Source: Bacteroidota bacterium (GTDB taxonomy: Bacteria > Bacteroidota > Bacteroidia > Chitinophagales > Chitinophagaceae). Taken from it: 7,252 nt of DNA. Made by a program: the position numbers and the translations under genes. Where the stretch lies: assembly GCA_023429365.1 (NCBI GenBank), contig JAEYVW010000135.1, positions 1 to 7,252 on the forward strand, written 5' to 3'. Below are positions 1-6,317 of the stretch, in pieces. The notes under the pieces are model-generated. The model saw only the letters and a list, made by a program, of their open reading frames with translations. It searched no databases and was not told the DNA's origin. Numbering within the stretch: the stretch's first letter is position 1; every line of letters starts with the position of its first letter.

Positions 1-2411
1 AATGGCTGAGTGAATACCTCCCGGTGGCTATTGAGCCCGAAAGACTTAGCCGCATTCTCACTTCAATAGGCCTGGAAGTGGAAAGCATGGACAAATATGA
101 AGAAGTTCGCGGTGGACTAAAAGGCCTAGTGATTGGCGAAGTGCTTAACACAGAAAAACATCCGAACGCCGACAAATTAACCCTCACACGTGTAGATATA
201 GGCAATGGAGAACCGCTCCAAATCGTTTGCGGCGCACCTAATGTAGCTGCGGGCCAGAAAGTAGTGGTTGCACCCGTTGGCACCACTATATATCCTGTCG
301 GCAGCGAACCTCTCACCATGAAGGTCGCCAAGATCCGTAGCGTTGAAAGTTATGGGATGATCTGCGCAGAAGACGAGATCGGGCTGGGCGAATCACATGC
401 GGGCATTATGATTTTGCCAAAAGATGCGAAAGTCGGTTCCAGCGCGGTGGAGTTTTTCAAACCATATGAAGACTGGATCTATGAAATTGGGCTCACACCC
501 AACAGGATGGACGCCATGAGTCATTGGGGTGTGGCCCGCGATGTATGCGCGTATTTATCGCACCATGATAAAAAAGGAACAAAACCCAAAATACCATATA
601 GCAACGGGTTCAAAGCGGACAATGTATCACTCCCCATCGCTGTGAGTGTTGAAAATCTTGCGGCCTGTCCGCGTTATTCAGGTGTAAGTCTAAGCAATCT
701 CAAAATCGCTGAGTCTCCTCGATGGTTGCAGCAAAAACTTAAGGCAATAGGCCAGCGGCCCATTAACAATATCGTTGACATCACCAATTATATCCAGCAC
801 GAAACCGGTCAGCCCCTGCATGCCTTCGACCTCGATGCTATTACCGGTGGTAAGATCATCGTCAAAAATTTACCTGCAGGTTCGAAGTTTGTCACGCTGG
901 ATGAAAAGGAAAGAAAACTTTCATCAGATGACCTGATGATCTGCAACGAAAAAGAGGGCATGTGCATCGCTGGCGTGTTTGGCGGCCTGCATAGCGGTGT
1001 AACAAAAGCTACGAAAAACATATTCCTCGAAAGCGCCTGTTTTGACCCGGTATCCATCCGTAAAACATCATTCGGCCATGGATTGAGAACCGATGCCGCT
1101 TCGAGATTTGAAAAAGGAACTGATATCTCGGCGACAGTAAATGTGTTGAAAAGAGCCGCGCTGATGATCAGGGAAATTTGCGGTGGCGAGATCGCTTCGG
1201 AGATCATCGATGTATACCCCGATCCAAAGCAAAAAGCGGAGGTTTCGCTCAAGTATCATTACCTGAAAAAACTTAGTGGTAAAAATTATCATCCCGACGC
1301 TGTAAAAACAATTCTCGGCAGCCTGGGATTTGAAATTGTTAAAGAAGGCATTGATGAGATTCGCGTATCGGTACCTTTTCATAAACCAGACATCACCCTG
1401 CCCGCTGATCTCGTGGAAGAGATTTTGAGGATCGATGGACTTGATAATGTCATCATCCCGGAAGCGATCACCATTACCCCGGCAGTTGAACAAAATTTCG
1501 CTATAGAGTCTTATAGGGAAAAGACCGCGGATTACCTCGTGGGTCTGGGTTTCTATGAGATCATGACCAATTCCATCACCAACTCGGCTTATTTCAGCGA
1601 AGCAGAATTGCAAAGCACGGTGAAAATGCTGAATAACCTAAGTGCGGAACTGGATGTGATGCGGCCCTCCATGCTGGAAACCGGGCTGGAAGCCATCGCA
1701 TACAATCTTAACCGAAAAAACAATGACCTGCGCTTTTTTGAATTTGGCAAAACCTATAGACAGGCAGCGCCAGGAGAATTCGAAGAGCTTGATCATCTTT
1801 GCCTTTACATGAGTGGTAAAACAGGCGAGGAAAGCTGGAAAAACAAACCTGCAAACGTTGATTTTTACCTGTTGAAAGGGGTAGTGACCAGGGTTTTTCA
1901 ACTACTTGGCATAAAAATAGAGTCATTTGAAGCCGCAACGGATACTAAATCGGAAGCGCTGATCCTGGGGAAGGTGAAAGGGAAACCCGCCGTACGTGCA
2001 GGAATTGTTCATAAGAAAGTATTACAGCGTTTTGATATAAAGCAACCAGTATTTTTCGCGGATATCGACTGGAATATGGTATCAGTTCTGGCAGCCAATC
2101 AGAAACCAGCGATCCAGCCGATTCCAAAATACCCGTCCGTACAGCGTGACCTGGCAATCATCGTACCCTCAGCACTGGTATATGAAGAGATCGAGAAAAC
2201 CGTGCAGAAATTGAAATTGAATAAACTGCAGGGTCTGAACCTATTTGATGTATTTGAAAGCGAAAAGTTAGGCAAGGATAAAAAATCAATGGCGGTCAAT
2301 TTCACTTTTCTTGATACCGAGAAGACGCTGACCGACCAGGAGATTGACGGATGGATGAACAAGATCATGCTGGCACTGGAAAAAGACCTGCAGGCGGAGA
2401 TCAGGAAATAG
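1..2411 (+). CDS. pheT: Phenylalanyl-tRNA synthetase beta subunit (5' end outside window)
   Basis: Beta subunit of the cytoplasmic (alpha-beta)2 enzyme that attaches phenylalanine to tRNA-Phe; in this family the beta chain also clears tRNA mischarged with tyrosine. The frame is open from position 3 and begins WLSEYLPVAIEPERLSRIL, which matches the family N-terminus just after its usual start, so only about six or seven codons are missing. Domains in order: a tRNA-binding OB fold at about 120-440 (HPNADKL, CGAPN), the B3/B4 editing region at about 645-1125 (RYSG, NNIVDITNY, GQPLHAFD, RTDAASRFEKG), B5 at about 1230-1460 (VEEILRIDGLDN), a synthetase-like core at about 1490-2080 (DLRFFEFGKTYR), and a C-terminal ferredoxin-fold anticodon-binding domain at about 2110-2408 (KYPSVQRDLA). 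Length is normal for the family and no frameshift is seen. A coiled-coil gene follows after 32 nt and is probably co-transcribed. The catalytic alpha subunit gene, pheS, is not in the window. Confidence 0.97.
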   Translation, partial: WLSEYLPVAIEPERLSRILTSIGLEVESMDKYEEVRGGLKGLVIGEVLNTEKHPNADKLTLTRVDIGNGEPLQIVCGAPNVAAGQKVVVAPVGTTIYPVGSEPLTMKVAKIRSVESYGMICAEDEIGLGESHAGIMILPKDAKVGSSAVEFFKPYEDWIYEIGLTPNRMDAMSHWGVARDVCAYLSHHDKKGTKPKIPYSNGFKADNVSLPIAVSVENLAACPRYSGVSLSNLKIAESPRWLQQKLKAIGQRPINNIVDITNYIQHETGQPLHAFDLDAITGGKIIVKNLPAGSKFVTLDEKERKLSSDDLMICNEKEGMCIAGVFGGLHSGVTKATKNIFLESACFDPVSIRKTSFGHGLRTDAASRFEKGTDISATVNVLKRAALMIREICGGEIASEIIDVYPDPKQKAEVSLKYHYLKKLSGKNYHPDAVKTILGSLGFEIVKEGIDEIRVSVPFHKPDITLPADLVEEILRIDGLDNVIIPEAITITPAVEQNFAIESYREKTADYLVGLGFYEIMTNSITNSAYFSEAELQSTVKMLNNLSAELDVMRPSMLETGLEAIAYNLNRKNNDLRFFEFGKTYRQAAPGEFEELDHLCLYMSGKTGEESWKNKPANVDFYLLKGVVTRVFQLLGIKIESFEAATDTKSEALILGKVKGKPAVRAGIVHKKVLQRFDIKQPVFFADIDWNMVSVLAANQKPAIQPIPKYPSVQRDLAIIVPSALVYEEIEKTVQKLKLNKLQGLNLFDVFESEKLGKDKKSMAVNFTFLDTEKTLTDQEIDGWMNKIMLALEKDLQAEIRK

Positions 2412-2443
2412 CATACGTTTATTAACCTGTCAATGTGCAAACC

Positions 2444-2731
2444 ATGAATGCGACCGAACAACATTTAAAAAGGATCCAGGAAAAGGTTCAGCATTTGCTA
2501 AAGCAGCATGCCACACTTCAAAAGGAAAATGATGCGTTGAAGGAGGAACTCGAGGCTTTAAAAAGGGAAGCTGCAGCTTCACAGGAAAATTCCGCATTGC
2601 TGCGGCAGCGAATGGAGATCCTGAAATTCAGCAATAATGAAATGGACGACGAAGAGAAGAAGCAGTTTGAAAAGCGGATCAATACGTATATCAAAGAAAT
2701 CGACCGCTGTATCGCGATGCTAAGCCAGTGA
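2444..2731 (+). CDS. Small coiled-coil protein, ZapB-like in form
   Basis: A 95-residue, highly charged, helical protein without signal peptide or membrane segment, so probably cytoplasmic. Residues about 5-60 show heptad-like spacing of Leu and Ile among Lys, Glu and Gln (for example LQKENDALKEELEALKRE), as in a parallel coiled coil. After a short break a second helix, EEKKQFEKRINTYIKEIDR, reaches the C-terminus. I chose ATG 2444; an in-frame GTG at 2435 would add three residues and is less likely. There is no Shine-Dalgarno, as is usual in this phylum. It lies 32 nt after pheT, so it is probably read from the pheT transcript, and zapA is the next plus-strand gene. From size, coiled-coil form and proximity to zapA it may be a functional counterpart of the FtsZ-ring accessory protein ZapB. 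That is an inference: coiled coils match each other non-specifically, and no ZapB signature can be claimed. Confidence 0.85.
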   Translation: MNATEQHLKRIQEKVQHLLKQHATLQKENDALKEELEALKREAAASQENSALLRQRMEILKFSNNEMDDEEKKQFEKRINTYIKEIDRCIAMLSQ

Positions 2732-2986
2732 TCAGACCCTCTTTACGAGATGCACCTTCATTTTTTCTGCCCCCTGCGTTAGTTCAAGCACATATTTACC
2801 ATAAGGCAGATCATCCAGACCACGCCAGTCTACGCGGCTTTGGTTGACCGGGACTTCCCGCTCCAGTGTACTGCATACACTACCTTTTTCATCTTTCAGG
2901 ATTCCTTTGAGTGCACAGTCGTTGTGACTAACTAATTCAAGGTGTAGGGCATCAATAAAGTTTGATGACTTAATTTTGGCAAACAT
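2732..2986 (-). CDS. Small conserved-looking protein of unknown function, beta-rich
   Basis: An 84-residue protein starting at ATG 2986 and ending with a TGA that abuts the TGA of the converging coiled-coil gene. It has no signal peptide or membrane segment, so it is probably cytoplasmic. The composition is that of a real protein: alternating hydrophobic residues (LHLELV, YVLELT, MKVHLVKRV), two cysteines (24 and 38) and a Trp at 54. The C-terminal third, GLDDLPYGKYVLELTQG followed by KVHLVKRV, resembles the final strands of small beta-sandwich domains such as the C-terminal sorting domains of type IX secretion cargo. Without a signal peptide it is not such cargo, so the likeness is one of fold at most. 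No convincing TANNTTTG promoter was found in the 121 nt shared with the divergent zapA. It is unlikely to be a shadow, because no long plus-strand frame lies opposite it. Confidence 0.75.
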   Translation of the reverse strand: MFAKIKSSNFIDALHLELVSHNDCALKGILKDEKGSVCSTLEREVPVNQSRVDWRGLDDLPYGKYVLELTQGAEKMKVHLVKRV

Positions 2987-3107
2987 GGGCTAGCTTTTTG
3001 GCATTGAACGACATCTTCCAAGGGTCGAATCAGTATGTATAAAGTCCAGTCAGGTCTGATATCAATAAGTCATCCAAATTAAAAAGACTTTTTTAAAATA
3101 GCAAGTT

Positions 3108-3389
3108 ATGGATCAACTAATTGCAGCAACCATCGTAATAGCCGACCGTAACTACCGTATCAAACTCCATCCTAAGGATGAGGAAACCGTTCGCCGTACG
3201 GTGAAAATCATCAACGATAAGATCATCGAATATAAAACCCAGTTTGCCGGAAAGGATATGCAGGACTATATCGCCATGGTATTGATCTGGCTGGCCACCG
3301 AGCAGCAGGCAGGGAATTCTGATATCCATCAGGATTTGTTAGCTGAAAAATTAAATAGTATTGAAAAGTTACTGGATGCGAGGAATTAG
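3108..3389 (+). CDS. zapA: Cell division protein ZapA
   Basis: ZapA binds FtsZ and bundles its protofilaments, stabilising the division ring at mid-cell. The 93-residue product fits the family: a short N-terminal beta-hairpin (IAATIVIADRNYRIKL, about residues 4-19) followed by helices that form the dimerisation region (EETVRRTVKIINDKI at about 25-39, then DYIAMVLIWLATEQQ in the middle) and a C-terminal helix ending LNSIEKLLDARN that could join a coiled coil. The start ATG is preceded by an A/T-rich stretch (3080-3100) instead of a Shine-Dalgarno. It diverges from the small minus-strand gene at 2732-2986 and converges on the lipoprotein gene at 3464-3886. No clear promoter was seen in the 121-nt upstream gap, so its transcription start is unassigned. 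The identification rests on length, fold pattern and neighbourhood. Confidence 0.92.
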   Translation: MDQLIAATIVIADRNYRIKLHPKDEETVRRTVKIINDKIIEYKTQFAGKDMQDYIAMVLIWLATEQQAGNSDIHQDLLAEKLNSIEKLLDARN

Positions 3390-3417
3390 GACTTGGGTTC
3401 GAGAGTTTCTCCCCTAA

Positions 3418-3433
3418 CCCGATTGCTATCGGG
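3418..3433. terminator. CCCGAT/ATCGGG hairpin between converging genes (possible bidirectional terminator)
   Basis: A perfect inverted repeat, CCCGAT-TGCT-ATCGGG, extended by one A-T pair at 3417 and 3434, lies 29 nt after the zapA stop and about 30 nt from the stop of the converging lipoprotein gene. Its position fits a shared transcription end point. However, neither side has a run of T, so it is not a classical intrinsic terminator and could equally be an RNA 3'-end stabiliser or a repeated intergenic element. Confidence 0.45.
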
Positions 3434-3437
3434 TCCA

Positions 3438-3458
3438 AATTACCAATTCCCAATTACA
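3438..3458. repeat. Three tandem AATTNCC-type heptamers
   Basis: Three adjacent 7-nt units, AATTACC, AATTCCC and AATTACA, follow the CCCGAT/ATCGGG hairpin, in the gap between the converging zapA and lipoprotein genes. Short AATTNCC-type tandem tracts of this kind are, from memory, common intergenic filler in Chitinophagaceae and relatives. No coding role is likely. Confidence 0.5.
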
Positions 3459-3463
3459 ACAAG

Positions 3464-3886
3464 CTACTTCCTGTGCAATTTGAACGTCCGCGACACAGTA
3501 TTAGAAGGCTTTGACTTTGACTTAAGATCGATCGCGACGATTCCTACTTCGCTGAAAGCAATATTGGAGATAGTAACATTGATCGGAGAACTGGACCCTG
3601 ATATATTCTGAGTGGAAAGTACGCTGTTATCTGCTTCTCTTCTGAATACCACGGTACCTTCTACCCCCTGGGCAGGCATTTTGGATTTAATCTCCAGTTT
3701 AAAATCATAACTGGCACCCAGGGCCTTGGCAAAACCACTGCCGGGGTCAGGATCAATCCCAATTGACAAATTTTCTTCCGTAGGTGCAGGTGGATTGGTA
3801 CCACCTCCGCCACCCTTGGAACAACTCATAGAAACAAGGGAAAATAACAGTATCGTAACAGCAGTTTTAATTGTAGAAAATTGCAT
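3464..3886 (-). CDS. Putative lipoprotein with glycine-rich linker and a beta-rich domain
   Basis: A 140-residue protein of unrecognised family. From ATG 3886 it begins MQFSTIKTAV, then a hydrophobic stretch (TILLFSLVSM, about residues 11-20) and Cys22 in the context LVSMSC-SK. This is a signal peptidase II-type lipoprotein signal, although the usual Leu at -3 is Ser here, a looseness seen in Bacteroidota lipoboxes. After the Cys comes SKGGGGG and a Pro/Thr/Glu linker to about residue 38, then a domain of about 100 residues with alternating hydrophobics (YDFKLEIKS, GTVVFRR, INVTISNIAF, VGIVAIDLKS) that suggests an immunoglobulin-like beta-sandwich. It should sit in the outer membrane or face the periplasm. 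The frame is open for 19 more codons upstream, but starting there would bury the signal peptide, so ATG 3886 is preferred. It converges on zapA and diverges from rny. No clear promoter or function was seen. Confidence 0.85.
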   Translation of the reverse strand: MQFSTIKTAVTILLFSLVSMSCSKGGGGGTNPPAPTEENLSIGIDPDPGSGFAKALGASYDFKLEIKSKMPAQGVEGTVVFRREADNSVLSTQNISGSSSPINVTISNIAFSEVGIVAIDLKSKSKPSNTVSRTFKLHRK

Positions 3887-3992
3887 CGCAGTTAATTGAG
3901 TGAGATATGGGAAGTTAGTAAGAAAAATCGATCCGGCCGCCAAAACACGCCACTCCCCCGACAGCTTATTTTATGCATTAGTTTCCGTTTTG

Positions 3993-4000
3993 TATCTTCG
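3993..4000 (+). promoter_or_regulatory. Probable -7 box of the rny promoter
   Basis: TATCTTCG matches the Bacteroidota -7 consensus TANNTTTG at all but one fixed position and lies 88 nt before the rny start, giving an expected leader of about 80 nt. There is no TTTG at the right distance upstream, only a T-rich stretch near 3966-3974, so the call is moderate. Confidence 0.45.
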
Positions 4001-4087
4001 CCTACTACCTGTTTAGAATCAGTTATATGGCTGAGAATGATAGGAAAATTAAGTCAATGATTTTGGAAAATATTAAACAAAAAATTC

Positions 4088-5653
4088 ATGGATCTCAATG
4101 TTATATCAATCATAATTGGTGTTGCCGCACTTATAATAGGCGTCATCGCAGGCAAATTCATTTTTGCCAAAAACACACAGAAAAGAATTGAAGAGGCTGA
4201 ACTGCAATCCAAAAATATCCTTAAAGAAGCCGAATTAAGAGCAGAAACCATCCGCAAAGAGAAAGAACTTGAAGTAAAAGAAAAATTCATCCAGCTAAAA
4301 GCCGCGCACGACAAGGAAGTAAACGATCGCAACAGGAAGATTAACGAAAGCGAAAACAGGATAAGGCAGAAAGAACAGTCGATAGGCCAGAAAGAATCCA
4401 ATCTCGAAAAGCAGGTGAAGGAAAATGAAGCGATCAAAGAAAACCTGAATCGCCAGATCGATCTCGTAAACATCAAGCGTAGCGAACTGGAAAAACACCA
4501 AGAAGAGCATATCCGCCGCCTGGAAAAGATAGCCGGTCTTTCAGCGGAGGAAGCCAAGGCGCAACTGGTTGAAAGCCTGAAACATGAGGCCAATACCCAG
4601 GCCCTGGTCCTGCAACAGGAAATTATAGAAGAAGCTAAGCAAAAAGCCAATAAGGAAGCGCGCAAGATCATTATCCAAACTATTCAGCGGACAGCTGCCG
4701 AACAGGCGATTGAAAACTCCATTACTGTTTTCAACCTCGAAAGTGATGAAATCAAAGGCCAGATCATCGGTCGTGAAGGCCGGAATATCCGCGCCCTGGA
4801 AGCGGCTACTGGTGTGGATCTGATCGTAGATGACACTCCTGAAGCCATTATCCTGTCCAGCTTTGATCCACTGCGCCGTGAGATCGCCAGGCTGAGCCTT
4901 CAGCGCCTAGTGACGGATGGCCGTATCCACCCGGCCCGTATCGAGGAAGTGGTGGAGAAAACCCGTAAACAGATCGAGGACCAGGTGATGGAGATCGGTG
5001 AAAGAACTGTGATAGAACTCGGTATTCACGGGCTGCATAAAGAACTTGTACGGATGGTCGGAAGGATGCGCTTCCGCTCCTCGTACGGCCAAAACTTATT
5101 GATGCACAGCCGTGAAACAGCTAATCTTTGCGCAACTATGGCTGCTGAACTGGGTCTGAACCCCAAACTGGCAAAAAGAGCGGGTCTGCTTCACAACATT
5201 GGAAAAGTACCTGATGAGGAAAGCGAACTGAGCCATGCCCTGCTGGGAGCCAAGCTGGCTGAAAAATATGGTGAAAACCCTGCCGTGGTCAATGCAATCG
5301 GCGCTCACCACGATGAAATGGAAATGCAATATGTGATCGCCCCCATCGTGCAGGCCTGCGACGCCATCAGTGGCGCTCGCCCCGGAGCAAGGCGGGAGAT
5401 CATGCAGCAATACCTGCAACGGATCAAAGACCTTGAAAACCTGGCTATGACCTATCCCGGCGTTGAAAAGGCATACGCTATCCAGGCTGGTCGTGAATTG
5501 CGTGTAATCGTTGAGTCTGAAAAAGTTACCGATGGTGACTCCGACAAGCTCTCCTTTGAGATTGCACAAAAGATCCAGACCGAGATGACATTCCCGGGCC
5601 AGATCAAAGTGACTGTGATCCGCGAAAAAAGAGCGGTGAACATAGCCCGATAA
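4088..5653 (+). CDS. rny: Ribonuclease Y, membrane-anchored endoribonuclease, with His-Asn in place of the HD pair
   Basis: RNase Y starts decay of many mRNAs from the inner face of the cytoplasmic membrane. The 521-residue product has the usual length and order: one N-terminal membrane helix (about residues 4-26, [19 protein letters not shown]), a long Lys/Glu-rich coiled coil (about 30-205), a KH RNA-binding domain with GREG at 228-231, an HD-type domain (about 335-430), and the conserved C-terminal domain ending in [13 protein letters not shown]. In the HD domain the other metal-site residues are present: His340 (MHSRETA), His383 (LSHALLGA), His407-His408 (AHHDE) and Asp425 ([12 protein letters not shown]). 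The central motif, however, reads LLHNIGK, His369-Asn370, where the family has LLHDIGK. The codon is AAC, one transition from GAC. In Bacillus subtilis the equivalent Asp is needed for activity, so activity here may be altered or lost, or this may be a sequence error. The start ATG 4088 has an A-rich leader with no Shine-Dalgarno. Confidence 0.96.
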   Translation: MDLNVISIIIGVAALIIGVIAGKFIFAKNTQKRIEEAELQSKNILKEAELRAETIRKEKELEVKEKFIQLKAAHDKEVNDRNRKINESENRIRQKEQSIGQKESNLEKQVKENEAIKENLNRQIDLVNIKRSELEKHQEEHIRRLEKIAGLSAEEAKAQLVESLKHEANTQALVLQQEIIEEAKQKANKEARKIIIQTIQRTAAEQAIENSITVFNLESDEIKGQIIGREGRNIRALEAATGVDLIVDDTPEAIILSSFDPLRREIARLSLQRLVTDGRIHPARIEEVVEKTRKQIEDQVMEIGERTVIELGIHGLHKELVRMVGRMRFRSSYGQNLLMHSRETANLCATMAAELGLNPKLAKRAGLLHNIGKVPDEESELSHALLGAKLAEKYGENPAVVNAIGAHHDEMEMQYVIAPIVQACDAISGARPGARREIMQQYLQRIKDLENLAMTYPGVEKAYAIQAGRELRVIVESEKVTDGDSDKLSFEIAQKIQTEMTFPGQIKVTVIREKRAVNIAR

Positions 5654-5665
5654 ATTAATCGGGCT
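5644..5665 (+). terminator. Hairpin overlapping the rny stop codon
   Basis: A perfect 8-bp inverted repeat, AGCCCGAT-AAATTA-ATCGGGCT, begins within the second-last codons of rny and carries the TAA stop at the base of its loop. No T-run follows, so it is more likely a 3'-end stabilising or weak termination structure than a strong intrinsic terminator. It has the same CCCGAT/ATCGGG core as the hairpin after zapA. Confidence 0.45.
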
Positions 5666-5708
5666 CAGTGGAAATGGGTTAAGGAAAAATGCGAAAAACG
5701 GTCGCCGT

Positions 5709-5730
5709 AGCAGGCATTAAGCTTGCTTTC
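5709..5730 (+). terminator. Weak candidate terminator between rny and rplS
   Basis: AGCAGGC-ATTAA-GCTTGCT forms a 7-bp stem with one G-U pair and a 5-nt loop, followed by only TTC. It lies 55 nt after the rny stop and about 26 nt before the rplS -33 box, a sensible place to end rny transcription. The stem is modest and the T-run short. Confidence 0.35.
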
Positions 5731-5755
5731 TGAAACCGATACACTCTAAAATAGA

Positions 5756-5787
5756 TTTGGTATATCCCGGCTTGACTATTACCTTTG
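5756..5787 (+). promoter_or_regulatory. Bacteroidota housekeeping promoter of rplS
   Basis: TTTG at 5756-5759 and TACCTTTG at 5780-5787 are separated by 20 nt, an exact match to the Bacteroidota pattern TTTG-N(19-20)-TANNTTTG used by the main sigma factor. Transcription should begin at about 5792-5795, leaving a leader of only about 15 nt before the rplS ATG at 5809. Confidence 0.85.
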
Positions 5788-5808
5788 CCGTCCTTAAAAA
5801 TACGAGTC

Positions 5809-6183
5809 ATGAACGCTATAGATTATGTACATGAGCAGCTGAGTAACAAGAAAAAGCATCCTTCTTTCAAGGCTGGTGACAATATTACTGTTAACTACAA
5901 GATCATTGAAGGAAACAAAGAGCGTATCCAGTCGTTCAAAGGTGATGTGATCAAGATCCAGGGTACCGGCTTTACCTCCAGCTTTACAGTGCGTAAAATC
6001 TCTGATGGCGTAGGTGTTGAGCGTGTGTTCCCCTTTGCATCCCCCAATGTGGATTCAATTGTGTTGAACAAAACCGGTAATGTTCGCCGCGCTAAATTAT
6101 TCTACCAGCGTAAGCGTAGCGGCAAAAGCGCCAGGATCCGTGAAAAACGCCAGGCTGTGGCAACTACTGAAGCTGCAAAATAA
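5809..6183 (+). CDS. rplS: 50S ribosomal protein L19
   Basis: L19 sits in the large subunit at the interface with the 30S subunit and contributes to inter-subunit contacts. The 124-residue product carries the family core: KAGDNITVNYKIIEGNKERIQ (split as FKAGDNITV and KERIQSFKGDVI), then FTVRKISDGVGVERVFPF, the most characteristic stretch (about residues 60-78), then RRAKLFYQR and a basic tail. It is a little longer than the E. coli protein because of a Lys/Ala-rich C-terminal extension after about residue 112, common in this phylum. The true start is ATG 5809: an in-frame TTG at 5785 lies inside the promoter -7 box and cannot be in the transcript. There is no Shine-Dalgarno. A strong promoter lies directly upstream and an intrinsic terminator begins about 20 nt downstream, so rplS is probably transcribed alone. 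Confidence 0.98.
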   Translation: MNAIDYVHEQLSNKKKHPSFKAGDNITVNYKIIEGNKERIQSFKGDVIKIQGTGFTSSFTVRKISDGVGVERVFPFASPNVDSIVLNKTGNVRRAKLFYQRKRSGKSARIREKRQAVATTEAAK

Positions 6184-6203
6184 GCTGTTACAATATTTAA
6201 CTG

Positions 6204-6236
6204 ATCCCCTGCCTTGGCGGGGGATTTTTGTTTCTA
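6204..6236 (+). terminator. Intrinsic terminator of rplS
   Basis: Arms 6204-6213 and 6216-6225 (ATCCCCTGCC and GGCGGGGGAT) form a 10-bp, GC-rich stem with one G-U pair and a minimal loop that probably opens to four bases. TTTTTGTTTCT follows directly. This is a classical Rho-independent terminator. Confidence 0.93.
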
Positions 6237-6290
6237 TAATCTGACAATTTAAGCAGGTTCTATTTTGATTCTTTTGATTATACTTATCCT

Positions 6291-6298
6291 TATCTTTG
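6291..6298 (+). promoter_or_regulatory. -7 box of the tatA promoter
   Basis: TATCTTTG is an exact TANNTTTG match. Two TTTTG elements lie upstream (ending at 6267 and 6276), but their spacings of 23 and 14 nt bracket the usual 19-20, so the -33 box is uncertain. The predicted start near 6303-6306 leaves a leader of about 13 nt before tatA. gatA may be read from the same promoter. Confidence 0.7.
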
Positions 6299-6317
6299 GA
6301 GTCTAATCTGTTATATC

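Noticed and set aside
1068..1613. 181-codon minus-strand frame inside pheT
   Set aside because: Antisense to a well-conserved pheT region with no recognisable protein features; the same holds for the other minus-strand frames within pheT (809-1252 and 1638-2464).
24..2411. pheT starting at GTG 24
   Set aside because: The frame stays open to the window edge and the upstream codons encode WLSEYLP, the conserved PheT N-terminus, so the gene starts before the window.
3390..3463. tRNA-like GGTTCGAG after zapA, or a 6S RNA gene as found beside zapA in E. coli
   Set aside because: No matching T-arm, acceptor or anticodon stems surround GGTTCGAG, and a 74-nt gap is too short for 6S RNA.
3393..3611. 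72-codon plus-strand frame after zapA
   Set aside because: It runs through the hairpin and heptamer repeat and then antisense to the lipoprotein gene, whose signal peptide and linker are clear.
4028..4190. Short plus-strand frame from ATG 4028 overlapping the rny start
   Set aside because: After about 20 codons it reads rny in another frame with unlikely composition; most likely just the A-rich rny leader.
4054..4671. 205-codon minus-strand frame opposite rny, Ser/Leu/Phe/Cys-rich with a hydrophobic start
   Set aside because: It is the antisense of the Lys/Glu-rich coiled coil of RNase Y, which produces such composition; it overlaps a certain gene and shows no family features.
5785..5808. 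Upstream TTG start for rplS adding eight residues
   Set aside because: It lies inside the promoter -7 box, upstream of the predicted transcription start, and the added residues are not part of L19.
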